Shown here in pieces: positions 34,168-42,294 of a DNA stretch of 58,264 bases. Location of the stretch: contig QIBC01000055.1 of assembly GCA_003225215.1 (NCBI GenBank), forward strand, positions 1-58,264, read 5' to 3'. The translations under genes and the position numbers were made by a program. The notes under the pieces were generated by a model, which worked only from the letters and a program-made list of their open reading frames with translations, searched no databases and was not told the origin of the DNA. Source of the DNA: Acidobacteriota bacterium (GTDB taxonomy: Bacteria; Acidobacteriota; Terriglobia; Terriglobales; Acidobacteriaceae). Position 1 is the first letter of the stretch. Each line of letters opens with the position of its first letter.

Positions 34168-35877
34168 TTGCTCCTTCGAACGGAAGTACCGTTTAGAGCC
34201 TTCACTCTCTCGAGATTCAGCAGAGAGGTCACTCGTACCATTGTGGGACATCACCGTCTCTGGCGGCAATTCCTTCTTGTCATGGCATTGGCCTGCGTCG
34301 CAACAGCTCAGCCGGCAAGTCGTGCTAAGACTCTTGTTTCTCAGGGAAATCTCGATGGCATGCGCTGGCCGAACTTCTCCGATTACCGGAGTTGGCTGCA
34401 AAAGTTCTACGAGCCTTCCGGCTATGCTCCAGCATGGGTGCAGGGAAGCGCACCATCTCCGCAAGCTCTGTCGATGATCGAGCTGTTTCGGAACGCGTGG
34501 CAAAAGGGATTGGAGCCGGAAGACTACGACGCGTCCCGTTGGGATGGTCGTCTGCACGGGTTGCAAGATCCTAGTGCTGATCTTGCCGCGTTCGATGTTG
34601 CCCTCACTGTCTGCACCATGCGCTACATCTCGGATCTTCGCATCGGGCGCATTAATCCCAGGCATTTCCAATTCGGGCTGGATGTCGATCAGAAGAAGTA
34701 CGATTTGGCGCAGTTCATTCGTGATCGGTTGCTGCCTGCGTCGGATGTATCCGCCGTGATCGACAGCGTGGAGCCTCCGTTCGCTGGATATCGTCGGACA
34801 GAGCAGGCTCTACTGAGATACGTGCAAATCGTCCGTGAAGACGACGGCGAGAAACTTCCGATTCCAACGAAAGCGATCGACCCCGGCCAGGCATATGCCG
34901 GCGTGTCTCGATTGTCACGGCTGCTTCGTCTTCTTGGCGATCTACCGTCCGACGCCGCCCCGAATGATTCTCACGTTTATGACGCCACCTTGGCCGAAGG
35001 TGTGAAGCGCTTCCAGCGTCGCCACGGACTTGATGCCGATGGCCGTCTCGGTGCCGGTACAGTGAAGCAGTTGAACGTTCCGCTGTCGGATCGAGTGCGG
35101 CAGATGCAGCTTACGCTCGAGCGCTGGCGCTGGCTTCCGATCGAGTTTTCTGCGCCGCCGATCATCGTGAACGTTCCCGATTTCCGCCTCCGCGCGCTCG
35201 ACGACAACAACCAGGTCAGCTTCGACATGCGCGTTGTGGTAGGAAAAGCCCTGCGTACACAAACACCAGTCTTCACTCGAGACATGACATTCATCGTACT
35301 TCGCCCATATTGGAATGTTCCGCCGAGCATTCTGCGCGGTGAGATCGTTCCAGCGATCAAGCGCAACCGCAATTACATTACTGCCAAGAACTACGAAGTC
35401 ACGACGATGGACAGCAAGGTTGTAACGTCAGGGCAGATTTCCGACGATGTTCTGGCGCAGCTTCAAGCAGGGAAGCTGGCGGTGCGCCAAAAGCCCGGCG
35501 CAACCAACTCGCTCGGACTGATTAAGCTGATGTTTCCAAACGAGTACAACGTCTATCTTCACAGCACGCCCTCTGCCGCTCTATTCTCGCGTGCGCGCCG
35601 CGATTTCAGCCATGGATGCATCCGGGTCGAGAAGCCGGCCGCGCTTGCCGCCTGGGCGTTGCGTAACAATCCTGGTTGGACCGTGAGCCGTGTAGAGGAA
35701 GGAATGAAAAATGGCGACGACAATGTCACCATAACTCTGGCTCGGCAGGTGCCCGTGTTTATCGTCTACGGTACCGCGCTTGCGTACGAGAACAACGAAG
35801 TTCACTTCTACGATGACATTTACGGACACGATGCCAAGCTCGCGCAGGCCTTGGCTAAGGGTTATCCGTATCCATAA
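34168..35877 (+). CDS. L,D-transpeptidase, YcbB/LdtD-like
   Basis: 569 aa from a TTG at 34168 (GAGG 7 bases upstream); a GTG at 34243 right before the signal peptide (HHRLWRQFLLVMALACVATA) is a good alternative. Domain order matches YcbB. An N-terminal scaffold (NAWQKGLEPEDYDASRWDG) comes first, then a PG_binding_1 domain (GVKRFQRRHGLDADGRLG near residue 275) and a YkuD catalytic domain (about 330-505). The catalytic Cys lies in SHGCIRVEKPA near 480, with the preceding His in NVYLHSTPSAALFSR. It makes 3-3 cross-links or attaches proteins to peptidoglycan. It faces an M15/DUF882 peptidase gene 12 bases away, as ycbB and ycbK are neighbours in enterobacteria. Confidence 0.92.
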   Translation: MLLRTEVPFRAFTLSRFSREVTRTIVGHHRLWRQFLLVMALACVATAQPASRAKTLVSQGNLDGMRWPNFSDYRSWLQKFYEPSGYAPAWVQGSAPSPQALSMIELFRNAWQKGLEPEDYDASRWDGRLHGLQDPSADLAAFDVALTVCTMRYISDLRIGRINPRHFQFGLDVDQKKYDLAQFIRDRLLPASDVSAVIDSVEPPFAGYRRTEQALLRYVQIVREDDGEKLPIPTKAIDPGQAYAGVSRLSRLLRLLGDLPSDAAPNDSHVYDATLAEGVKRFQRRHGLDADGRLGAGTVKQLNVPLSDRVRQMQLTLERWRWLPIEFSAPPIIVNVPDFRLRALDDNNQVSFDMRVVVGKALRTQTPVFTRDMTFIVLRPYWNVPPSILRGEIVPAIKRNRNYITAKNYEVTTMDSKVVTSGQISDDVLAQLQAGKLAVRQKPGATNSLGLIKLMFPNEYNVYLHSTPSAALFSRARRDFSHGCIRVEKPAALAAWALRNNPGWTVSRVEEGMKNGDDNVTITLARQVPVFIVYGTALAYENNEVHFYDDIYGHDAKLAQALAKGYPYP

Positions 35878-35889
35878 CGGGAAAGCGAA

Positions 35890-36468
35890 CTACCAGCGCC
35901 GTTCGCGGCCTACATCTACGTGAACAAAATCAGAGCCACCGTAGTAGCCCACGCCGCCGCGATGCAATGACAGCGCGGTATCGCGAAGTTCGGAGGTGCG
36001 GACGCCTGGAACGCGAATATCAATCGCCATCGCCTGCATGTGCAGACTGTGCTTGGCTACGCCATGACCATGGGTTCTGAGATATTCGTTGCTCCAAGGC
36101 GTACGGTAGCCGCACACAACGTTGATCTCAGAATTGGGACGACCTAACGCCACCGTTAAGTCGTGCAGCAGGTCGAAGACTCGGGGATCGTATTGACGAA
36201 CATCGCCGCTCCGGTGATCGCGCAAATATTGATTGAGTTGCGCCAGGGCCTCAGGATCATATGTGTTCCCACGCCGGTAAACGATGTCGAGCCGTTGGCC
36301 GGTATGAGTATGGAACAGGCGCAGCCGATAGTTGACGTCAGATGCAGGGGAAGTCTCCGCCGCCTGGGATGGAGAAGAAATAAAGACGAGGAATACGAAA
36401 CACGCAAAAAAACTCTTTCTTAACAACAACAGCAACTCACGTTCCAGCAAAAAATGAGCCACCATCAA
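35890..36468 (-). CDS. DUF882/M15-type peptidoglycan endopeptidase, YcbK/MepK-like
   Basis: 192 aa. A hydrophobic N-terminus (KSFFACFVFLVFISSPSQA) acts as signal or anchor. The M15 zinc-peptidase ligands are visible: His and Asp in AKHSLHMQAMAIDIRV near residue 147 and the final His in GSDFVHVDVGRERRW at the C-terminus. The upstream block CGYRTPWSNEYLR is also typical. E. coli MepK cleaves 3-3 cross-links made by L,D-transpeptidases; a similar activity is expected here because the gene ends 12 bases from the end of the L,D-transpeptidase gene, convergent with it. An imperfect palindrome lies just upstream of its start. Confidence 0.88.
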   Translation of the reverse strand: MMVAHFLLERELLLLLRKSFFACFVFLVFISSPSQAAETSPASDVNYRLRLFHTHTGQRLDIVYRRGNTYDPEALAQLNQYLRDHRSGDVRQYDPRVFDLLHDLTVALGRPNSEINVVCGYRTPWSNEYLRTHGHGVAKHSLHMQAMAIDIRVPGVRTSELRDTALSLHRGGVGYYGGSDFVHVDVGRERRW

Positions 36469-36487
36469 GTGGCCGTACTCTCGATCA

Positions 36488-36509
36488 TATCAGGAAGCGC
36501 TTCGTGATA
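36488..36509. repeat. Interrupted 22-base palindrome
   Basis: TATCA-G-GAAGC meets GCTTC-G-TGATA. It lies 20 bases upstream of the DUF882 gene start and 39 bases past the carbonic anhydrase stop. It may be an operator or an mRNA-end hairpin. Confidence 0.4.
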
Positions 36510-36547
36510 AGTTGACCGCCGTCAATGAGCGTGTCTTATTCCGGTAC

Positions 36548-37303
36548 TCACTTGCTTTCAAGCACAACGCGGTCATACAACGGCTGAGTCGGTCGCGCGT
36601 CGTGTCGGTACAATCTCGAAAACTGCTCGATCTCGGCGGAAGAAACGGTTACCGGATGCTTAAGGACGAACCAAGTTACATTCTCGCTGCAAGGCGGAGT
36701 AGTAAGCGATCCTGAAAAGGTATAGTAGCTCCGGTCTACCGGAAGCAGGCCGCATGCACTGACTCTGACGTTAGCAACCGATTCTTCCTTCTCTTTTTCC
36801 TTTGGCAAATCTTTCCATAATTCGTGCACCAGGGCGTTGTCTTTTCCTTGCTGAAGCAGGATCGCGACTACCGCGAGATCTCCTTCCTCGTCGGCATGTA
36901 CGAGATGCACCACCATTTCATAACCCTTGCCGTTGATGCGCTCTTCGCTTGGCCGGTGAAAGTGGAACTGTTTTAAGGCATACCGTCTCCCGCTAACCGA
37001 GATGGAACTTCCTGGCTCGTAATTCACCATAATCGTGTGACCGTTATCGATTATGCGCAGTGAGGAGGACTCGTAGTCGAATTGGATTGGTTGGAGATCA
37101 GCTTTCTTGGAATTGCGGATGTCGATCGGCGACTGGCGATGCCCATTTTTGCACAAAGTATATTCCGGCTTCAAGTCGCCCCAGTGGTCTGGTCCGTGCG
37201 CCGTACCGTAGTCCCAGTTGTGTTCCTGGGCCGCGCTGTTGGCTGTGAAAAGTAGCGTGCAGCAAATGATGGCAACACAGGCGGAATATTTTCGAATCTG
37301 CAT
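36548..37303 (-). CDS. Alpha-class carbonic anhydrase, secreted
   Basis: 251 aa with a signal peptide (KYSACVAIICCTLLFTANSAA). Signature alpha-CA features: CKNGHRQSPIDIRNS near residue 50, zinc ligands in KQFHFHRPSE near 110 (two His) and the third His in MVVHLVHADE near 127, and the substrate-pocket block GSLTTPPCSENVTWFVL near 190. It converts CO2 and water to bicarbonate and a proton, in the periplasm. In Helicobacter a periplasmic alpha-CA works with ammonia production to buffer against acid, which is of interest given the exported deaminases from 39.6 kb on. The Spy-like gene lies upstream by 29 bases on the same strand. Confidence 0.93.
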   Translation of the reverse strand: MQIRKYSACVAIICCTLLFTANSAAQEHNWDYGTAHGPDHWGDLKPEYTLCKNGHRQSPIDIRNSKKADLQPIQFDYESSSLRIIDNGHTIMVNYEPGSSISVSGRRYALKQFHFHRPSEERINGKGYEMVVHLVHADEEGDLAVVAILLQQGKDNALVHELWKDLPKEKEKEESVANVRVSACGLLPVDRSYYTFSGSLTTPPCSENVTWFVLKHPVTVSSAEIEQFSRLYRHDARPTQPLYDRVVLESK

Positions 37304-37332
37304 ACGAACTACAGAAGTAGCCTTTACGTTTC

Positions 37333-37737
37333 CTACTTTGCCTCAGCGTACTTCTTTAATTCCGCCTTCTGATCCTTTCGCAAACCCTGCAATTTCTGCC
37401 ACTGCTCTGCCGAAAGAAAAGGCTTCATTTCGTTGTCTGACCCGCTCACGATGGCCTGCAGTCTCTTCACCTTCTGTTTCTTCGAAAGCACTGGATTACC
37501 ACGGATCTGTTCCAGAAGTCCCATTTCCTGTTCGAGAATCGGTCTCATCTTTGCTTGTTGATCGGAAGTCAAGCTTAGTTTGTCGCTTAAATTCTCTATT
37601 CTCGACGTGAAATACGAGCCTTGCTTATTCTTTAGGTCCGCAACCACTGAGTTATCTGATTGTGAAAAAGAACTGACAACGAGATTAGGAGCGCAGAATA
37701 GTGCAGCTATCAAAAGCAAGTACCGGCCAAGCCTCAT
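37333..37737 (-). CDS. Small secreted helical protein (Spy/CpxP-like)
   Basis: 134 aa; ATG at 37737 with AGGAG upstream; signal peptide LGRYLLLIAALFCAPNLVVS. The mature part is helical with an LTxxQ-type segment (DKLSLTSDQQAKMRPILEQE near residue 52) and a second charged helix (AEQWQKLQGLRKDQKAELKK). This fits the Spy/CpxP family of periplasmic chaperone-like stress proteins. It is followed after 29 bases by the alpha-carbonic anhydrase gene, probably in one transcript. Function is inferred from family resemblance only. Confidence 0.75.
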   Translation of the reverse strand: MRLGRYLLLIAALFCAPNLVVSSFSQSDNSVVADLKNKQGSYFTSRIENLSDKLSLTSDQQAKMRPILEQEMGLLEQIRGNPVLSKKQKVKRLQAIVSGSDNEMKPFLSAEQWQKLQGLRKDQKAELKKYAEAK

Positions 37738-37807
37738 CGGTAATCTCCTTGTTGAAGTTAAGCCCGCTCAGGCTCGGCCTGAGCGGGCAGTGGAACGTAC
37801 ATTGCTG

Positions 37808-38311
37808 CTATGCGGCTACTCTCTCAGCAATCTTGGTCTGGACGATGTTCCGGACCATCCGCTTGGTTCGCTCGACGAATGCGAGTTTGTCTGCAAGTGC
37901 GCTCTCCAGCAGCACTCCGACGGCAGGATGCCCTGTCACATCGGCGGCCGCGATCAGAGCGACGTACTCGCCAATCCGGAAGTGAATTAGGTGGCTCATC
38001 TTGGCCAGGACAAATAGATGTCTCGCCACTGGAAGCTGTATCTCGGCGAACTCGCGGCGAAAGTCCTCCACAAATGTCTCGTAAAAACGTCCGCTGGCCT
38101 TCACAGGTTTTTCGCCGATCAGCCTGAAGCACTCATCGATCGTGGCAAGGGTCTTTTCGGCAACGAATGCCCGCGCCTCCAGGGCCGCCTTGACCTCTGG
38201 ATTTTGGGCAGCATCGCCGATCTCTTGCAAGATCTTTGTGGATCGCTCACTACCCTGGCGCAGATCGCTAAGCATCCGCACAAAAAGTTCCTTAGGACTG
38301 TTAACTGGCAT
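37808..38311 (-). CDS. DUF892/YciE-like ferritin-fold protein
   Basis: 167 aa; ATG at 38311 with AAGGAG upstream. Helical throughout: SPKELFVRMLSDLRQGSERS, EVKAALEARAFVAEKTLATI, HLFVLAKMSHLIHFRIGEY, GVLLESALADKLAFVERTKR. This matches the four-helix DUF892 (YciF/YciE) family, ferritin-like proteins induced by stress. Candidate metal ligands (Glu and His in HLIHFRIGEY) are present but the full di-iron set is not obvious. No signal peptide, so it is cytoplasmic. Two palindrome-family sites (38432 and 38509), one perfect, lie upstream, consistent with stress control. Confidence 0.75.
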   Translation of the reverse strand: MPVNSPKELFVRMLSDLRQGSERSTKILQEIGDAAQNPEVKAALEARAFVAEKTLATIDECFRLIGEKPVKASGRFYETFVEDFRREFAEIQLPVARHLFVLAKMSHLIHFRIGEYVALIAAADVTGHPAVGVLLESALADKLAFVERTKRMVRNIVQTKIAERVAA

Positions 38312-38431
38312 TACGTTCTCCTTTTAGGGTTTAGTTATCGATTGATTCTGCGTTGATTGGCTTTGAGTGTTTGAAATTCGGATTACTCGAGGCGCGCTGA
38401 GGATTATGAAGTCGTCACAATCCGGCAGGAA

Positions 38432-38447
38432 CTGTCAGAAGTGCATA
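38432..38447. promoter_or_regulatory. Site CTGTCA-GAAG-TGCATA
   Basis: Perfect left arm of the recurrent palindrome with a degenerate right arm, 121 bases upstream of the DUF892 gene. Confidence 0.35.
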
Positions 38448-38508
38448 ACTCTTAGCCCAGAATTGAGCACAGACTCGCTTAGTGCGTTTCGTCGCACAGA
38501 CATGCAAC

Positions 38509-38524
38509 CTGTCAAACGTGACAG
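38509..38524. promoter_or_regulatory. Perfect palindrome CTGTCA-AACG-TGACAG
   Basis: The arms extend by one more pair (CCTGTCA and TGACAGG). It is located 198 bases upstream of the DUF892 gene and just past the stop of the NarL-type regulator gene. Confidence 0.65.
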
Positions 38525-38560
38525 GCAAAGGGCCTGTTTTGGTATCGCACGTTAAGTGAG

Positions 38561-39214
38561 TTAGATGGTGGAAACGTGATTTCTGATTGCGTATTTGACA
38601 AGATCGGCGTTGCTCTTCGCCCCAATCACCGTCATGATGCGGTATTTGTGGAAGGCGACCGTCCTGGTTGTCAGATTCAGGATATTGCCAACTTCCTTCA
38701 TCGCTTTTCCTTCCGCAAGTAGTTGCAGAACCTCACGCTGCCGGCGCGTCAGCCGCTCTTCCTCGCTCGTCACCTTTGGAGATTCGAAACGCAACCGGTT
38801 GGACGTTTCTTCTGCAATGCTAGGGGAAAGATAACGCTTACCGCGCAATACGTCTCTTACAGCGTTGATCAATTCCGAGGCAGCGCAGGTTTTTAGAAGA
38901 TAACCAGACGCCCCGCATCGGAATGCGTCGGCTGCAAGCTGCGTGTCGATGCTCATGGTTAAGTAGAGCAGCTTGACGCAGGGAAGTATCTTTTTTACCT
39001 GTTTGCCTGCGTCGAGACCATTCAATATTGGCATTGCAATGTCGAGGACAACTACATCCGGCTTCAATTCCTCAGCCGCTTGGACGAGAGCGCGTCCGTC
39101 GCAAACCGTGCCAATAACTTGAAACTCGGGTTCGAGCATTTTTTTGCAGAGCTCGGCCACCAGAGTGTGATCGTCCGCTATGAGAATACGTGCACGGTTT
39201 CCCGAGAAAGGCAT
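38561..39214 (-). CDS. NarL/FixJ-type response regulator
   Basis: 217 aa from the ATG at 39214 (GAGG 8 bases upstream). The receiver domain has ARILIADDHTLVAELC near residue 8, phospho-Asp in VVVLDIAMPILNGLD near 57 and Lys in GYLLKTCAASELI near 107. The LuxR-type HTH (about 150-210) is RLTRRQREVLQLLAEGKAMK, then EVGNILNLTTRTVAFHKYRI. It should bind DNA as a dimer when phosphorylated by a HisKA_3-type kinase, two of which are in this window (16998 and 43771). No kinase is adjacent. It is the only full-length DNA-binding response regulator visible, so it is a candidate, not proven, to read the recurrent palindrome. Confidence 0.92.
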   Translation of the reverse strand: MPFSGNRARILIADDHTLVAELCKKMLEPEFQVIGTVCDGRALVQAAEELKPDVVVLDIAMPILNGLDAGKQVKKILPCVKLLYLTMSIDTQLAADAFRCGASGYLLKTCAASELINAVRDVLRGKRYLSPSIAEETSNRLRFESPKVTSEEERLTRRQREVLQLLAEGKAMKEVGNILNLTTRTVAFHKYRIMTVIGAKSNADLVKYAIRNHVSTI

Positions 39215-39469
39215 GAGAAGAACCTCGCGCCATTCTAGGTTTCCTCTATTCCTTGGAGCAACTCGTAGAAATGACAGTGGATCACAGCGATGCAAAGGCG
39301 AAGGTTCGTTTTTTTGCAAGTAGCAATGCAAACCGCGCACTGGGGCGGCGGATGCTGTGCCAAATGTCAATTTAAAATCTTCGTCTCCAAGGTAGTTAGC
39401 CGCGACAGCTTAAGGAGAAGAACGATAAGTCGATTCTGAGCGAAGTACTAGTTCAAGTGCTTTTGTCCT

Positions 39470-39485
39470 CCAGCAGTTTTGACAG
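39470..39485. promoter_or_regulatory. Site CCAGCA-GTTT-TGACAG
   Basis: Identical over 16 bases to 14551-14566. Located 146 bases upstream of the secreted aspartase gene. Confidence 0.45.
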
Positions 39486-39630
39486 TTCAAAAAAGAAGAA
39501 CGCGGTCTATAAGTCAAGGTAACGGATTCAACGAACAACTTTCGCATCGACCCCAACCCAGCGGGCCATCTGCCAGTGTCTGAAGAGAAGCAATGAACTG
39601 AGTGGGCGATCAAAGAGCATGAGGTACGCG

Positions 39631-41142
39631 ATGACAACGAATGTATTCCTCCGCCGAACACTCACGCTTGTCCTGACCCTTATTGTGCTTTTCGTCGCTG
39701 CTTCAGCGATGCCTCAGCAGTCCGCGCAATCCAAGCCGCGAATTGAAAAGGATCTGCTCGGAGAAAAAGAAATTCCCGCCAACGCCTACTACGGCGTGCA
39801 GACCGCGCGGGCGCTGGAGAACTTCCAGCTCTCCGGCGTGGCGATCAATCATTACCCCGGGTTTGTGGAAGCGTGGGCCATAGTCAAGCTCGCGGCTGCA
39901 CGAGCCAACACCGATGTAGGTGCCATGAAGAAAGAGCGGCTTGACGCGATCGAGAAGGCTTGCAAGGCGGTGCTGGCCGGCAAGTATCACGATCAATTCC
40001 AAGTTGATTGGTACCAGGGCGGCGCCGGCACGTCGACGAACATGAATGCCAATGAAGTGCTCGCCAATATCGCGCTGGAGGTCTCCGGTCATAAAAAGGG
40101 TGAGTATCAGTTCATTGAGCCGCACGACGACCTGAACATGTCGCAATCCACGAACGATTCGTATCCCACGGCCATCAAGGTTGCGATCCTCATGCGCAAT
40201 GACAAATTGATCGATGAGCTCGAGAAGCTTGTCGCGTCATTCCGCGCGAAAGGCGATGCGTTTTTAGAGATTGTCAAAATGGGACGCACGGAAATGCAGG
40301 ATGCCGTGCCTATGACTGTCGGCCAGGAATTCCATGCATTCGCGGCCTCGCTTGACAGCGAGATCCAGCTTCTAAAGAACGCCGAGAAGTCGCTATATGC
40401 CGTAAATATGGGTGCGACCGCAATCGGGACCGGCATCAATGTTCCCGAAGGGTATGCCGAAAAGTGCGCTGCACATTTGGCCAAGCTCACCGGCAAGCCG
40501 ATAGTGCCGGCTCACGACATGCTGGCCGCTACGTGGGATCAGCAAGGGTTCGTGGTCTACTCCTCGGCGCTAAAGAGCCTCGCAATCAAGTTGTCGAAAA
40601 TTTCAGGCGATCTCATCTTGCTGACTTCTGGACCGAGAGCCGGACTCTCCGAGATCGATCTTCCCGCTCTGCAACCAGGCTCGTCAATCATGCCCGGCAA
40701 AGTAAACCCGGTGGTTCCGGAAGTGATGAACCTGATCACTTTTCGAGTAATGGGCAATGACTACGTCACTACACTGGCTGCTCACAGCGGACAACTTCAG
40801 CTCAATGCCTACGAGCCAATCGAAGGCCTCTCAGTGCTCGAATCACAGCATCTGCTGTACCGCGCATCGATTCTCTTCCGGACAAAGTGCATTGACGGAA
40901 TCACAGTCAATGAAGAAGTACTGGCTCACTACATGGAGACTACGGTAGGCATCGTGACTGCGCTCAATCCCGTTGTGGGTTACGACAAGGCTACGGAGCT
41001 GGCGCAAGAAGCCTACAAGAGCGGCAAAGGCATACTCGAGGTCATCCGCGAGAAGAAGATTCTGACTGACCAGCAGATTAAAGAACTGCTCGATCCGGTC
41101 AAGCTTACTAACCTAAAGAAGAGCAAATACGCAATGAAATAG
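39631..41142 (+). CDS. aspA: Aspartate ammonia-lyase with an export signal
   Basis: 503 aa; the ATG at 39631 has GAGG 6 bases upstream (an ATG at 39619 is also in frame). The N-terminus is a Sec-type signal peptide: Arg pair, then TLTLVLTLIVLFVAASA, then a polar linker. The aspartase body starts at IEKDLLGEKEIPANAYYGVQ. Family motifs are complete: GGAGTSTNMNANEVLAN near residue 135, NMSQSTNDSYPTAIK near 172 and the catalytic SS-loop GSSIMPGKVNPVVPEVM near 350. It catalyses Asp to fumarate plus ammonia. Aspartase is normally cytoplasmic; an exported one is unusual. It is followed after 46 bases by type II asparaginase, whose product is its substrate, so the pair forms a pathway. Confidence 0.92.
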   Translation: MTTNVFLRRTLTLVLTLIVLFVAASAMPQQSAQSKPRIEKDLLGEKEIPANAYYGVQTARALENFQLSGVAINHYPGFVEAWAIVKLAAARANTDVGAMKKERLDAIEKACKAVLAGKYHDQFQVDWYQGGAGTSTNMNANEVLANIALEVSGHKKGEYQFIEPHDDLNMSQSTNDSYPTAIKVAILMRNDKLIDELEKLVASFRAKGDAFLEIVKMGRTEMQDAVPMTVGQEFHAFAASLDSEIQLLKNAEKSLYAVNMGATAIGTGINVPEGYAEKCAAHLAKLTGKPIVPAHDMLAATWDQQGFVVYSSALKSLAIKLSKISGDLILLTSGPRAGLSEIDLPALQPGSSIMPGKVNPVVPEVMNLITFRVMGNDYVTTLAAHSGQLQLNAYEPIEGLSVLESQHLLYRASILFRTKCIDGITVNEEVLAHYMETTVGIVTALNPVVGYDKATELAQEAYKSGKGILEVIREKKILTDQQIKELLDPVKLTNLKKSKYAMK

Positions 41143-41188
41143 TGGACGAAACAATGATCGTGGAACGCACCTACTGGAAAGGAAAGTC

Positions 41189-42265
41189 ATGAAACGGTCC
41201 CAGAGAATCTCGGTAGCAGTATTCCTCTCACTGATTGTCAGCGTCGGCTGCGAGAGTGCTTCCTCGAATCAAAGCAGAAAACCTAACATCGTCATTCTGG
41301 CGACAGGTGGAACCATCGCGGGCGCCGGCGCAACAGGCACACAATCTGCATATACCTCCGGTGCGGTAACGATCGATGCCATGGTGGATGCTGTTCCGGG
41401 AGTCAAGGACTTGGCCAATATAAAGGGCGAACAAGTCGCCAACGTCGGCTCGCAGGACATGTCTTTCGACATCATGCTGAAGGTGGCCAAGCGCATTAAT
41501 GAATTGCTTCCCAAAAAGGATGTGGATGGAATCGTCGTCACGCATGGTACCGACACCATGGAGGAAACGGCATACTTCCTGAACCTGGTTGTGAAAAGCG
41601 ACAAGCCGGTGGTTCTGGTCGGATCGATGCGGCCGTCCACAGCGGTCAGCGCCGATGGTCCGCTGAACCTCTATAACGCAATAGGCGTCGCCGTTGATCC
41701 CAAATCAAGAGGCCTAGGCGTGCTGGTGGTGATGAACGACTGGATCCACGCGGCGCACTCGTTGACCAAGACGAGCACGACCGATGTGCAAACCTTCATG
41801 TCGCCTTTGCGCGGACTTGTTGGCATCGCCGCCTACGGCCACAACGATTACTACAACGCGCCTCCATGGAAGCACACGACAAAGAGCGAATTCGACGTCT
41901 CGAATGTGACCAAGCTGCCGCGAGTCGACATTGTCTTTGGCTGCGCCGATATGTCCCCGGACTTAATTGACGCCAGCGTGAACAACGGCGCGAAAGGCAT
42001 CGTGATCGCCGGTGTTGGCAACGGAAACATGAACAAGGCATCGCTGGATGCGGCCGAGAGGGCGGCCAAAAAGGGAGTTGTCGTAGTTCGCAGCAGCCGC
42101 GTCGCGCTGGGGACGGTCGGTCGCAACGTGGAAGTGAAAGATGATGATATGGGCTTCGTTGCTTCGGATGAACTGAATCCGCAGAAGTCACGAATCCTGC
42201 TCTCGCTGGCACTTCTGAAGCCGCGCCAGGTTTCTCAGATCCAAGACCTTTTCTATAGCTACTGA
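41189..42265 (+). CDS. ansB: Type II L-asparaginase, exported
   Basis: 358 aa; AAGGAAAG precedes the ATG. The N-terminus is a signal (ISVAVFLSLIVSVGCES) with a Cys at the expected lipidation place, though the -3 residue (Ser) is not ideal for a lipobox. Catalytic motifs: NIVILATGGTIAGAG near residue 34 (nucleophile Thr) and VVTHGTDTMEET near 116 (Thr-Asp pair); SLTKTSTTD near 195 may supply the Lys. It hydrolyses Asn to Asp and ammonia in the periplasm. It lies between the exported aspartase and a porin, probably in one operon (46 and 29 bases spacing), giving Asn to Asp to fumarate with two ammonia released. Confidence 0.92.
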   Translation: MKRSQRISVAVFLSLIVSVGCESASSNQSRKPNIVILATGGTIAGAGATGTQSAYTSGAVTIDAMVDAVPGVKDLANIKGEQVANVGSQDMSFDIMLKVAKRINELLPKKDVDGIVVTHGTDTMEETAYFLNLVVKSDKPVVLVGSMRPSTAVSADGPLNLYNAIGVAVDPKSRGLGVLVVMNDWIHAAHSLTKTSTTDVQTFMSPLRGLVGIAAYGHNDYYNAPPWKHTTKSEFDVSNVTKLPRVDIVFGCADMSPDLIDASVNNGAKGIVIAGVGNGNMNKASLDAAERAAKKGVVVVRSSRVALGTVGRNVEVKDDDMGFVASDELNPQKSRILLSLALLKPRQVSQIQDLFYSY

Positions 42266-42294
42266 GCCACGGAACTTTGGCGATCGGACCAGCG

